Assembly (NCBI GenBank): GCA_016787285.1
Contig: JAEUUV010000107.1
Span: forward strand, 1 to 36,519
Reading direction: 5' to 3'
DNA: 36,519 nt
Source: Saprospiraceae bacterium
Lineage (GTDB): Bacteria; Bacteroidota; Bacteroidia; Chitinophagales; Saprospiraceae
In this document: positions 23,346 through 31,789 of the stretch, piece after piece
Numbering within the stretch: the first letter of the stretch is position 1
Layout of the letters: every line of letters begins with the position of its first letter
Notes under the pieces: generated by a model
What the model was told of the DNA's origin: nothing
Databases searched by the model: none
Seen by the model: the letters and a program-made list of their open reading frames with translations, nothing else
Translations under genes and position numbers: made by a program

Positions 23346-23633
23346 GGGGGGGGGCAAAGGTGCGAAAAAAGGGGGGCTCATCCGACGAATTTGTCGTCGG
23401 ATGCGTGCTTAGCCCCAAATGCCCGGCGAATGTACTGTTCGACGAGAACAGAGACACTTTTCGCCGTTGTTGGCGTCCCGCCAACAACAAAAGTAGTGTG
23501 TGCCGCCATTTCTAACGTGCTACCTGCGTGGCTCCCAAATTCATGCGCAGGTTATGCACGAATACAAAGCGGGCGCAGGTGCTTTGAGTGCTGCTGTTGC
23601 TGTTGGCGAGACGCCAACAGCGGCCCCAAAATC
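23346..23633. other. Intergenic region with three short hairpins
   Basis: I see no gene in these 288 bp. Three compact palindromes are present: 23379-23388 with 23394-23403 (CATCCGACGA, 5-nt loop), 23466-23474 with 23480-23488 (GTTGTTGGC, 5-nt loop) and 23599-23608 with 23612-23621 (GCTGTTGGCG, 3-nt loop). The last two share GTTGGCG...CGCCAAC. None has a U-run on either strand. The third lies 12 bp beyond the adhesin stop and may protect that mRNA's 3' end. Confidence 0.7.
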
Positions 23634-26600
23634 TCACCGGACGACTACTAAGCGGTAGGCGGCTTGCCCGTATTGCGTTTGCACCATCAGCACATAATGC
23701 CCTTCAGCAAGTTGGCGCCGGTCGAGTTCTACCAGTTTGTTTCCTTGTATTTGTTGTTCCAGAACACGTTGTCCAGCCGCATCAAGTACCGTAAATCGAA
23801 CGGCATGCTGTGTCACGACTTCGGGTAAAACCACAAACACCTGCCCGGATGTCGGGTTGGGGTATACCCGCACCTGTTCGGCCCAATCCGGGGTGTTCGT
23901 GTCAACCAAATCATCTACCACAAACGGGCCGGCCATCGTAGTGCAGCCTTCCGCATCGGTCACGAGCAGGGTATATTCTCCCAGCGCGATGCCGATCAGG
24001 TCTTCCGTAGTGGCGAAAGGTTGTCCGTTGCGTTGCCAGGCAAACGTGTAGCCTGGCTGGCTTCCGCTCACACTGACCAGGATACTTCCGATTTTTTGTG
24101 CGGCAAGGTCGTCCAGTATGGCATCGAGTTTTACAGTGATCGGGGTTAAAACCGTGACCGAAAACGAGCAGGAACCTATGTTTCCGCCGGCGTCTGTGAA
24201 CGTCCAGGTTGTCACGGTTTTTCCCGTCGGGAATTCCGAACCACTTGCCAGCCCCTGCACGAGGTCGAAATGACCGCCCAGCATCAGACAGTTGTCTGTA
24301 GCCACCGGGGCGAGGTATTCCACGAGTCGCTCGTCGTGGCAATTGCGCATGTTCTGCGGGCATTCCACAACGGGTGGCTCCTGATCGGCGACCGTTACCG
24401 ATATGGACAGCACCGCTGTGTTTCCCGCTACATCTGTGGCGGTAATAGTGACGGTTTGAGGTCCGAGTTGCTGGCAATCGAACTGCACCGGTTCAATCTC
24501 GACACCTGCCAGTTCGCAGTTATCGGTGGCCGCGATGCCGAGGTTTTGCAGGGTAAGACCGACACTTCCCGCCGGACCAAGCAGGAGGGTCGCCGGACCG
24601 CCCAGTATCGCAGGTGGTTCTGTGTCGGAGGCCTGCACGGTTGCGCTTGCCTGCGCGGTACAGCCGTTGGCGTCGGTAGCCGTAGCAGTGTGTATGCCGG
24701 TCGGTAAGCCGGTGGCCAAATGCCCGGTCTGGCCGGTGCTCCATACGATAAATACGCCGCCGGTACCACCGCCCGGCAATACGGCGGCAGAGCCGTCGGA
24801 AGCCGCAGGGCAGGAGGCGTCGATTACCGTACCGGATTCCAGTATGAGCGGTGGAGGATTGTCCAGCGAAGCCGTGGTGGTGGATTGGCATCCGTTGACG
24901 TCGGTCACCACGACGGAATATGTTCCGGCGGTCAGGCCGGAGGCAGTTGGCCCGGTGGCGCCGTTATCCCAGACGTAGGAGAACGGTCCGGTGCCGCCAA
25001 GCGGCGAGGCTGAGGCCGATCCGTCGGCAGCGCCGTAGCATAGGGGATCGGTGGATGAAACGCCGGCAGCCATGCTGCATGCCACGTCCGGAACCGTTAT
25101 GGTTTGTTCGGCGGTACACCCGTTGGCGTCGGTGACGGTGACGGTGTAATCTCCGGCTGATAGTCCGGGAAGTACCGGTTCCGTCGAGCCGCCCGTCCAG
25201 ACAAACGTGTAAGGCGGCACACCGCCGGTAGGCAGGGCCGCCGCAGAGCCGTCGCTGCCGCCGGGAACTGAGGGCGTAGTGGCGGTGGCGTTTGGCTGAA
25301 CCGGATCGGGTTGATTTACCTCAGCCGTGACTACTGCCGTGCAGCCGGCGCCATCCGTGACCACGAGGTAGTAGGTGTCTGCCGGCAAATTATTCGCTAT
25401 GGGAGTATCGGCGCCGTTGCTCCAGGCAAATGTGTATGCTCCGTTACCACCGGTGGCTGAAATTTCAAGAGCACCGTCCGAAGCGCCGAAACAGGAGGCA
25501 TCTGCCTGATTGCTCAGTGCCAGGGAAATGTCGGAGTTTAGAATGACCGTGATTTCGAAAACGGCCGTACAGCCGTTTTCGGTATTGGTAGCCAGAAGCG
25601 TGTAGGTTCCGGGCGCGTCAACTTTGGGCTGGAGCGATGTTTCCCCCGCAGCAATGTGGCCTCCGTCGGCAGCCGTCCAGTGGTAGGAAAAACTGCCGGC
25701 AGGACTGTCATTTTGCCCCTGTAAAATCTGGTGGGTCAGTTTGCAGGTGAGCGGCTGAGCGGGCGCTACGGTGATGTCGGGCGCGGCGATATCCTGCGTA
25801 ACGGTGGTTTCGACGAGGGTTGTGCAGCCGTTTGCGGTGTTGGTGGCCAGCAGGATGTATGTTCCCGGCGCGGCGATTTCCGGCTGGAGGGTGGTTTCGC
25901 CGGCATTGATTTGGCCGCCGTTAGCGGGTGTCCACTGGTAGGAAAAACTACCTGCCGGATCGTTGTTTTGCCCTTGCAAGGTCTGGGCGGTCAGGTTGCA
26001 GGTAAGCGGCGGTGCGGGCGCCACGGCGATGTCGGGTGCGGCGATGTCCTGCGTCACGAATGTTTCGGCGACAGCCGTGCAGCCGTTTGCGGTGTTGGTG
26101 GCCAGCAAGGTGTACGTTCCCGGTGCGGTGATTTCCGGCTGGAGGGTGGTTTCACCGGCATTGATTTGGCCGCCGTTAGCGGGGGTCCACTGGTAGGAAA
26201 AACTACCTGCCGGAGCGGCGTTTTGCCCTTGCAAAATTTGGGAAATCAGGGTGCAGGTAAGCGGGGGAGCCGGCGACACGGCAATGTCGGGCGCAGCAAT
26301 GTCCTGCGTGACGACGACTTCGGCGACTGCCGTGCAGCCGTTTTCAGTGTTGCCGGCCAACAAGGTGTACGTACCGGGGGCAGTTATTTCCGGCTGGAGG
26401 GTGGTTTCGCCGGCCGCGATTTGGCCGCCGTTTGCTGCCGTCCACTGGTAGGAAAAATTGCCTGCGGGGCTGTTGTTCTGTCCTTGCAAGATTTGGGTGT
26501 CCAGGCTGCAAGTCAACGTCTGGGCGGGCGCCACAGCAATGTCGGGTGCTGCGATGTCCTGTGCAACGGTAGTTTCGGCGACTGCCGTGCAGCCGTTTGC

Positions 26601-29087
26601 CGGATCGGTTACCTGCAGCACATAGGTTCCCGGGGCATTGGCCACGGGGGAAGGGCTGTCGGCGCCGCTGAGGATGCTGCCGTTTGGGGTTGACCATTGG
26701 TAGGCGAGTGCAGGGCTACCGTCGGAGCCGTCGGCGAGCAGTGTGACGGTTTCAGCCAGGCAGGTCAGCACATCGGGCGCGGAGGCGACGGCGACGGTGG
26801 GGGTATCGTCCACCACTACGCGTACCGTATCGCGTACAGTACACAGCGGGCTGAAAAACAGGTCGTCGAGTGCAAAGGCCAAGTCGGGATCATCGGAACC
26901 GATGCAGATGGTGGCGGACGTTTGGGCGCCATTGAGCCAGACACCGGTAAAGGGATTCCAGATGCAGGAATCCTGTGGTACGGCAAAGTTGCCGAACCCG
27001 GCGCCGTTTGCCGAAAAGGTAATTTGCCCCGAACCGGCCAGATGCAATGCCCAGCCCTGAAATATGTATTCCGTACCGGGTGCAACGGAGATGGTCTGGC
27101 ACCAGCGGTTCAGATAGGCGCTGGTGTCGGTGCGACTTGAGGCCAGCATCAGGTTGTTGCCCGGTGAATGGTCGGAACAGGCCGGGAAAGCAAGCGGATT
27201 GGCAATGCCGGGGTTTTCCAGCACGGAATAGCGCCTGGATTGTTGAATACTGCCGGACGTCAGGTTGCTTTGGAAACCGGTGTTGCCGTTTTCAAAACCC
27301 GCATTGTTCACCAGGTTTAGCGCCGGGTCGAATGCGCGGGTGGTGAGCACAAAGTCGGTGGTTTGGCTTACCGAAACGGAGGTCGAAGGAATGCCCGGGT
27401 TTGAAACGCCTGCTTCCGGTTGCCAGAACAGGTCGTGCGCCGGGCCTGCGACGGATCCCTGGAGCGTAACCGGGCCGGGAGTGCACAAAAACACGTCCTC
27501 GCCGGCGTATACAGCAACCGGGCAATATTGTACGGCCTGTACAAACGTGCTTGTGGTACCGGTACAGCCGGTTGCCGGGTTGGTGACGGTGAGGATGTAC
27601 GTGCCGGCTGCGGTAATTTTCGGGGTGAGCGTATTGGCGCCTCCGGCGATATTCCCGTCGGGCGTACTCCACTGCACGATACCGTTGGCAGGCTGAACCG
27701 TCGCCGAAAGCGAGATTGTGTCGTTCGGATACAACAGGGGCGGGGGCTGGATCCCGGCAGTGGGGGCGACAGGCGGGTTGACGACATAAGAAGCCACGGC
27801 TGTGCAGCCGGTGGCGGTATTGGTCAGCAGGAGGGTGTATTCGCCGGGCTGATTGACGATGACATTCGGGCTGTTTGCCCCGGAAACAATATGCCCGCCC
27901 GAGCCGGTTGCCCATTGGAAACTGAGTTCGCCGGCCGGCTGATTGTACTGGCTATTGAGCACAATCGAGTTGGAAATGCAGGTCAGGTTTTGAAGCGAAT
28001 AAACCCCTGCTGTCAGGGGAGGTTGGGCTTCATTGACCCGAACAACAGCGGTTTTGAAACATTCGCCTTCGATTGCCTGCGGCAAGTCTACCGTCAGGGT
28101 ATAATCGCCCGGGGCGTTCACCACGGGGTGCAGCGTATTTTGCCCGGAAACGATCTGGCCGTCGTCGGTTGCCCAATGATAGGTAAATTGCTGTCCGACA
28201 CTTGAGCCTTCGCCGCTGAGCGTCAACTCGGCGCCTGAGCAAGGGATAGTAGAGATTGCCGGAGTGGCTACCGCTTGCGGCGGCGTTACGAAGTAGGTTA
28301 CGCTGTCTATGGCTTCGCATACCGGCCCGAAATAGAAATCGTCAAACACGATTGCAGCCTGATCAACCGGAATTGAGACGGAAAGTGTCAGGTCTGCCGT
28401 CGTGTTATTGCCGCTGTTCCAGGTGCCTTTGTAAACTACCCAGGTGCATGGAGTAGCGACTGCCGGGAATGCGGTAAGCACCTGGTTTCCATTGATACGA
28501 AACGCAATTCCCGACGGCCCCACGTTGTTGGCGGCAGCCATCCAGAAATAGAAGTGATGCGTAGTTGAAGGGGTTACCGGGACGGATTGTTTCCATATTT
28601 CCACACCGCCTGATTGGGTTGCCAGGTGAACTGCCAGCATATTGCCGCTGCCGGATGTGTGATCGGAGCATGCTTCGAGGTTGACATTGGCGCTTTGTGG
28701 ATCGGGCAGTACATCATACGTCTCTGTCGGCACAAGATCGCCGGGGCTGTAGATCAAAGTACTGGCAAATCCGGCATTTCCTTGTTCAAAATCCGGGTTT
28801 TGGATCAAATTTTTGGACGGGTCAACTCCTGTTGCCTTGAGGTAGTATTTGATCGTATTGGAAACCGGCAATGGTGCAACAAGCCCTTTGAGGCCGGGAG
28901 TCATCGGAGACCAGGCCCACGACAGATAATTGCCCTCGATGGCGCCATCGGTTTGAATGATTCGTGGAGCGCACATGTACACGTCTTCTCCCGCATCCAC
29001 CGTGACAGGACACTGGGCTCCGGACGGCACAATGTTTACCAAAAAACAGAGAAACAGAGTGGTACTTAGCGGGTATAGTTGTTTCAT
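23634..29087 (-). CDS. Giant secreted adhesin-like protein with SprB and HYR repeats, type IX sorting domain
   Basis: This 1817-residue surface protein has a signal peptide ending near SGAQ (about residue 25). The N-terminal half holds two copies of a module starting AGEDV(Y/F)(M/L)C, each with a jelly-roll-like domain (NPDFEQGNAGF, NAGFENGNTGF), and several PKD/Ig-like domains with a YxW core. Residues 843-1182 are four near-identical 85-residue repeats. About four SprB-type repeats follow (ASDGSA...GGTG, YTVTVTDANGCTA), then HYR-like domains (DTEPPAILGG, QEPPVVECP) and a C-terminal sorting domain (VYPNPTSGQVFVVLPE, GHYVLMVQ). Such proteins usually serve adhesion or gliding. No enzyme motif is visible. 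I start it at ATG 29087, which opens the signal peptide. It appears to be transcribed alone. Confidence 0.88.
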   Translation of the reverse strand: MKQLYPLSTTLFLCFLVNIVPSGAQCPVTVDAGEDVYMCAPRIIQTDGAIEGNYLSWAWSPMTPGLKGLVAPLPVSNTIKYYLKATGVDPSKNLIQNPDFEQGNAGFASTLIYSPGDLVPTETYDVLPDPQSANVNLEACSDHTSGSGNMLAVHLATQSGGVEIWKQSVPVTPSTTHHFYFWMAAANNVGPSGIAFRINGNQVLTAFPAVATPCTWVVYKGTWNSGNNTTADLTLSVSIPVDQAAIVFDDFYFGPVCEAIDSVTYFVTPPQAVATPAISTIPCSGAELTLSGEGSSVGQQFTYHWATDDGQIVSGQNTLHPVVNAPGDYTLTVDLPQAIEGECFKTAVVRVNEAQPPLTAGVYSLQNLTCISNSIVLNSQYNQPAGELSFQWATGSGGHIVSGANSPNVIVNQPGEYTLLLTNTATGCTAVASYVVNPPVAPTAGIQPPPLLYPNDTISLSATVQPANGIVQWSTPDGNIAGGANTLTPKITAAGTYILTVTNPATGCTGTTSTFVQAVQYCPVAVYAGEDVFLCTPGPVTLQGSVAGPAHDLFWQPEAGVSNPGIPSTSVSVSQTTDFVLTTRAFDPALNLVNNAGFENGNTGFQSNLTSGSIQQSRRYSVLENPGIANPLAFPACSDHSPGNNLMLASSRTDTSAYLNRWCQTISVAPGTEYIFQGWALHLAGSGQITFSANGAGFGNFAVPQDSCIWNPFTGVWLNGAQTSATICIGSDDPDLAFALDDLFFSPLCTVRDTVRVVVDDTPTVAVASAPDVLTCLAETVTLLADGSDGSPALAYQWSTPNGSILSGADSPSPVANAPGTYVLQVTDPANGCTAVAETTVAQDIAAPDIAVAPAQTLTCSLDTQILQGQNNSPAGNFSYQWTAANGGQIAAGETTLQPEITAPGTYTLLAGNTENGCTAVAEVVVTQDIAAPDIAVSPAPPLTCTLISQILQGQNAAPAGSFSYQWTPANGGQINAGETTLQPEITAPGTYTLLATNTANGCTAVAETFVTQDIAAPDIAVAPAPPLTCNLTAQTLQGQNNDPAGSFSYQWTPANGGQINAGETTLQPEIAAPGTYILLATNTANGCTTLVETTVTQDIAAPDITVAPAQPLTCKLTHQILQGQNDSPAGSFSYHWTAADGGHIAAGETSLQPKVDAPGTYTLLATNTENGCTAVFEITVILNSDISLALSNQADASCFGASDGALEISATGGNGAYTFAWSNGADTPIANNLPADTYYLVVTDGAGCTAVVTAEVNQPDPVQPNATATTPSVPGGSDGSAAALPTGGVPPYTFVWTGGSTEPVLPGLSAGDYTVTVTDANGCTAEQTITVPDVACSMAAGVSSTDPLCYGAADGSASASPLGGTGPFSYVWDNGATGPTASGLTAGTYSVVVTDVNGCQSTTTASLDNPPPLILESGTVIDASCPAASDGSAAVLPGGGTGGVFIVWSTGQTGHLATGLPTGIHTATATDANGCTAQASATVQASDTEPPAILGGPATLLLGPAGSVGLTLQNLGIAATDNCELAGVEIEPVQFDCQQLGPQTVTITATDVAGNTAVLSISVTVADQEPPVVECPQNMRNCHDERLVEYLAPVATDNCLMLGGHFDLVQGLASGSEFPTGKTVTTWTFTDAGGNIGSCSFSVTVLTPITVKLDAILDDLAAQKIGSILVSVSGSQPGYTFAWQRNGQPFATTEDLIGIALGEYTLLVTDAEGCTTMAGPFVVDDLVDTNTPDWAEQVRVYPNPTSGQVFVVLPEVVTQHAVRFTVLDAAGQRVLEQQIQGNKLVELDRRQLAEGHYVLMVQTQYGQAAYRLVVVR
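25542..26561 (-). repeat. Four in-frame 255-bp tandem repeats inside the adhesin gene
   Basis: The repeat starts (QDIAAPDI) lie at 26561, 26306, 26051 and 25796 on the minus strand, exactly 255 bp apart. Each copy encodes 85 residues ending in NGCTAV.E..VT. Copies two and three are closest. A more diverged copy precedes the first at about 26562-26815. The array can change length by recombination and could be collapsed or expanded in an assembly. Confidence 0.93.
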
Positions 29088-29265
29088 GTTGCTGTTTGTT
29101 TGATGAATCGTCTGGTGCGGCAAATATTCGTAAAAAAAACCTGTCATTGCCAGATTTGATCCTGAAAACCCAAAACACCGGGGGGCTGATGTGTCGGATG
29201 CGGGCGGTCAGGCGACGCGTTTCATACAATCTCGGGGAGTCCATGTTTGCCCGGAATGCTGCTCC

Positions 29266-29295
29266 TTTGTTTCTGCTACTCATGCCGTACTTTTG
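29266..29295 (+). promoter_or_regulatory. Near-consensus Bacteroidota promoter
   Basis: TTTG (29266-29269) and TACTTTTG (29288-29295) are 18 bp apart, matching the -33/-7 arrangement of the primary sigma factor in Bacteroidota. Transcription should begin near 29302, giving a leader of about 18 nt before the ATG at 29320. Confidence 0.7.
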
Positions 29296-29319
29296 CCGCA
29301 AACCAACACCTGCTGTACG

Positions 29320-29694
29320 ATGAAACGCCTTGCTGCTCTTAGCCTTTTTCTCTCCTTCTTCGTGTGCTACATGGAATGGCCACCCGACAATTCCGCCTTT
29401 GTAGGCGAAATGGCGTACCAAATACTGTTCCAGAGAGACGACCAAACCGACACGCTGCTGCATCCGATGATTTTGCTACCTTTTTTGGGCTTGCTTCTGG
29501 TGTTGTACGCAGCGCTTCGAAAAGAGCCGGACCGCCGCGTGATTTTCACCGCTATGGCGCTCATGGGCATACTGGTGCTGTTGCTGCTCGCCATCGGGAT
29601 CATGGGCGGAAACGCAAAAATCGTCCTTTCCACCTTGCCGTTCATCGGCGCTTCTATTTGGTGTTTTCGGGTTTTCAGAAAAAAAGACGCCTGA
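29320..29694 (+). CDS. Small integral membrane protein, unknown function
   Basis: This 124-residue protein has an N-terminal hydrophobic segment (MKRLAALSLFLSFFVCYM), followed by a short polar region (about 20-42) and three further helices at about 44-60, 68-90 and 95-112, with positive residues between them (RKEPDRR, RKKDA). The topology suggests four transmembrane helices with the C-terminus inside. I recognise no family. The start at ATG 29320 is supported by the promoter 25 bp upstream. It is divergent from the adhesin gene and converges with the beta-lactamase-family gene, ending 36 bp before it, so it appears to stand alone. Confidence 0.7.
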   Translation: MKRLAALSLFLSFFVCYMEWPPDNSAFVGEMAYQILFQRDDQTDTLLHPMILLPFLGLLLVLYAALRKEPDRRVIFTAMALMGILVLLLLAIGIMGGNAKIVLSTLPFIGASIWCFRVFRKKDA

Positions 29695-29730
29695 TTTTGT
29701 CGTGCCGACAGAAAGTCTCGACGCGCAGCA

Positions 29731-31560
29731 CTACTTCTCCTTGCGTGCTGCCCGGAATGTCCCGTTCGGCTGGATGAAGTTCACTGCCACGGCTTTTTCC
29801 GATGCATCCATTTCGAAACGCACGCTGTACCCGTCCAGAACTTTCAGTTTGAACTCGTGGTTGCCCACCGGCACCGTCTCGTACTCCGGCTGGCCGGGTA
29901 CAAACACCGTGAGCACCTCCTTTTTCAGGAACACCTTGATGTCGGCTCCGGCGATATTGTACTGCCCGCAGTATTTCTCCAGTTCACCTGACGCCATGTC
30001 CACGGCTACGGCTTTTCTTTTGAAAATGATGGACTCCACGGACGGCTCCAGTCCGAATGCCCGAAGTTCTGCCGGTTCACCTTTCAGGTCGGAAACAAAC
30101 TGCAGACGGATGGGGCTGTCTTCTTCCATATCCATGCCCTCCAGGAGCGCGATGGGGCGAAACACATCGTAGTGGTAGTGCTGGAGGTAAAACCTGACGT
30201 AAGCCGATTGCGCAAAAAGCGAGTCGTTGGACACGCTCACCACCATGCTGCCGTATCCCGGGTGTTCGTACAGTCCGGCGTACTGCTGCAAGGGCAGGGT
30301 AGGGGAGGTGCCCGTTTTTCGGGCCAGGTCTTGTGGCTGTTCCTGCCCTTCGATGGCGGCTTTTTGCTTTTGCATCCGGGCCAGCAGGTCGGCATTCCAG
30401 TTGTGGTAGGGCAGACCCAGCAGGCGGTCGGCGATCAGGTTACGAACGATGGAGGGCACCAGCGAGCCGTTCTGGTTGACCAGCACGACTACGCCGATGC
30501 TGTCGCTGGGAAAGAAACATACGTTGGCGGAAAAGCCGTTGATGTTGCCGCCGTGCTCCACGCGGTAGTGGCCGTAGTACGATGCCAGCATCCAGCCTAA
30601 GCCGTAACTGCTGAAAAAAACGTTCGGGTTTTCCGGCTCCGGCGCCCCGCCGCCCATAACCATCTGGGGCGAGATGGCTTGCTGGATGTAACTGCCGGAT
30701 AGCACTTCCTTGCCCTGAAGTTTGCCGCCGTTTACCCAAAGGGCCACCCAGTTGGCCATGTCCGCAGCGCCGGCACAAATACTGCCTGCCGGTCCCATGC
30801 CTTCAATGCGGTAGTAGTCCATGTATCGGATGGTGCTGTCTTTTTCATAATACCCTTTGGCTACATCGGCGCCGGCAGGTGCATTCCAGATATCGAACAT
30901 GGCCGTTTTCATACCCAAGGGCTGGAAAAACCGCTCGCGAATGTTGTCTTCCCACGATTTTTTGGTCAGTTTCTCCGCAATGGCCCCCTGGAGCAGGAAC
31001 CCGTAGTTGTTGTATTGCCACTGTTCGCGCAAGCCGGCGGAAGGCTCAAAATAGCGCATCCGGTACACAAAACTGTCGCGTGTGGTCGGATTGAGGTACC
31101 AGGCCATGTCGTGTCGCGGCAGTCCGCTGCGGTGGCACATGATGTCGCGCAGGGTGAGGAAGGTATTCAGTTCGTCGTTGTACAGGCGCAGGTCGGGCAG
31201 GTAGGTGTGCACCTTTTCATCGAAGTCGAGTTGCTTGTCGTCGGCCAGAATGCCGAGCAGGGCGCAGGTGAACGCCTTGGTGGAGGAGCCGATCTGAAAA
31301 ATCGTGTTTGGCGTGACGGGCAGTTTGTTTTCGTAGTCGCGAAAGCCATAGCCCTCGGCCAAAAGCACCTTGCCTTTTTCCACCACCGCCACGCCGCAGC
31401 CTGCAGCGTGCCAGTCGTTCAGCACGCGCCGGATCATAGTGTCGAGGCCCGCAAGGCGCTGATCGCTGTTGTTTTGGGGCCTGGTTTTGCCGGGTTTTTG
31501 GGCGGCAAGAGAGCCGGCAACGAGTAGCAGAAGGAGAAATGCGTAGACAAGTTTTTGCAT
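29731..31560 (-). CDS. Serine beta-lactamase/PBP4-like hydrolase, exported
   Basis: This 609-residue protein has a signal peptide (MQKLVYAFLL...SLAAQ, about 1-21) and a class C beta-lactamase-type domain (about 35-390). The active-site motifs are Ser92-X-X-Lys95 in IGSSTKAF, Tyr183-Asn-Asn185 in WQYNNYG and His336-Gly-Gly338 in VEHGGNING. These define the broad beta-lactamase/esterase/D-aminopeptidase family, so the substrate (peptide, ester or cell-wall fragment) cannot be told from sequence. A C-terminal extension (about 445-609) contains a DUF3471-like domain starting LQQYAGLYEHP and a second beta-rich segment around GELEKYCGQYNI. Resistance to beta-lactams is not implied. I start it at ATG 31560; the longer frame runs through an inverted repeat. 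It is probably periplasmic. Confidence 0.85.
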   Translation of the reverse strand: MQKLVYAFLLLLLVAGSLAAQKPGKTRPQNNSDQRLAGLDTMIRRVLNDWHAAGCGVAVVEKGKVLLAEGYGFRDYENKLPVTPNTIFQIGSSTKAFTCALLGILADDKQLDFDEKVHTYLPDLRLYNDELNTFLTLRDIMCHRSGLPRHDMAWYLNPTTRDSFVYRMRYFEPSAGLREQWQYNNYGFLLQGAIAEKLTKKSWEDNIRERFFQPLGMKTAMFDIWNAPAGADVAKGYYEKDSTIRYMDYYRIEGMGPAGSICAGAADMANWVALWVNGGKLQGKEVLSGSYIQQAISPQMVMGGGAPEPENPNVFFSSYGLGWMLASYYGHYRVEHGGNINGFSANVCFFPSDSIGVVVLVNQNGSLVPSIVRNLIADRLLGLPYHNWNADLLARMQKQKAAIEGQEQPQDLARKTGTSPTLPLQQYAGLYEHPGYGSMVVSVSNDSLFAQSAYVRFYLQHYHYDVFRPIALLEGMDMEEDSPIRLQFVSDLKGEPAELRAFGLEPSVESIIFKRKAVAVDMASGELEKYCGQYNIAGADIKVFLKKEVLTVFVPGQPEYETVPVGNHEFKLKVLDGYSVRFEMDASEKAVAVNFIQPNGTFRAARKEK

Positions 31561-31578
31561 GACGTGGTGTTTTTTTTT

Positions 31579-31665
31579 ACCGCAGAGACGCAGAGACGCA
31601 GAGACACGGAGTGAGAGGCTACTATTTGGGTAAAAAACAACTCCGCGTCTCCGCGTCTCTGCGGT
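31579..31665. repeat. 25-bp inverted repeat (CCGCAGAGACGC type)
   Basis: Arms 31579-31603 and 31641-31665 match at 23 of 25 positions, with a 37-bp spacer. The left arm also contains three direct CAGAGACGC-like units. It lies in the gap between the divergent beta-lactamase-family and hybrid-kinase genes, so it must be read by transcripts starting outside it or act at the DNA level. Confidence 0.85.
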
Positions 31666-31774
31666 GAATTTATTCAACAATGCCCAAAAATGGAAAAACT
31701 GCTCGCACAAGCACAGCCCTTGCTCTGCCAAGCAGCGGATTTTTTGGATGAACTGCCCGACAACCAAAAACTTC

Positions 31775-31782
31775 TACTTTTG
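31775..31782 (+). promoter_or_regulatory. Possible -7 box very close to the hybrid kinase start
   Basis: TACTTTTG matches TAnnTTTG and ends 7 bp before the ATG at 31790. If used, the mRNA would be leaderless or nearly so. No TTTG lies 17-20 bp upstream (the nearest is 28 bp away), so the call is weak. Confidence 0.3.
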
Positions 31783-31789
31783 TCCCCCT

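Noticed and set aside
29731-31560. Antibiotic-resistance beta-lactamase
   Set aside because: The SxxK/YxN/HxG motifs define a broad hydrolase family and the C-terminal extension resembles DUF3471-containing peptidase/esterase-like members. No evidence points to beta-lactam hydrolysis.
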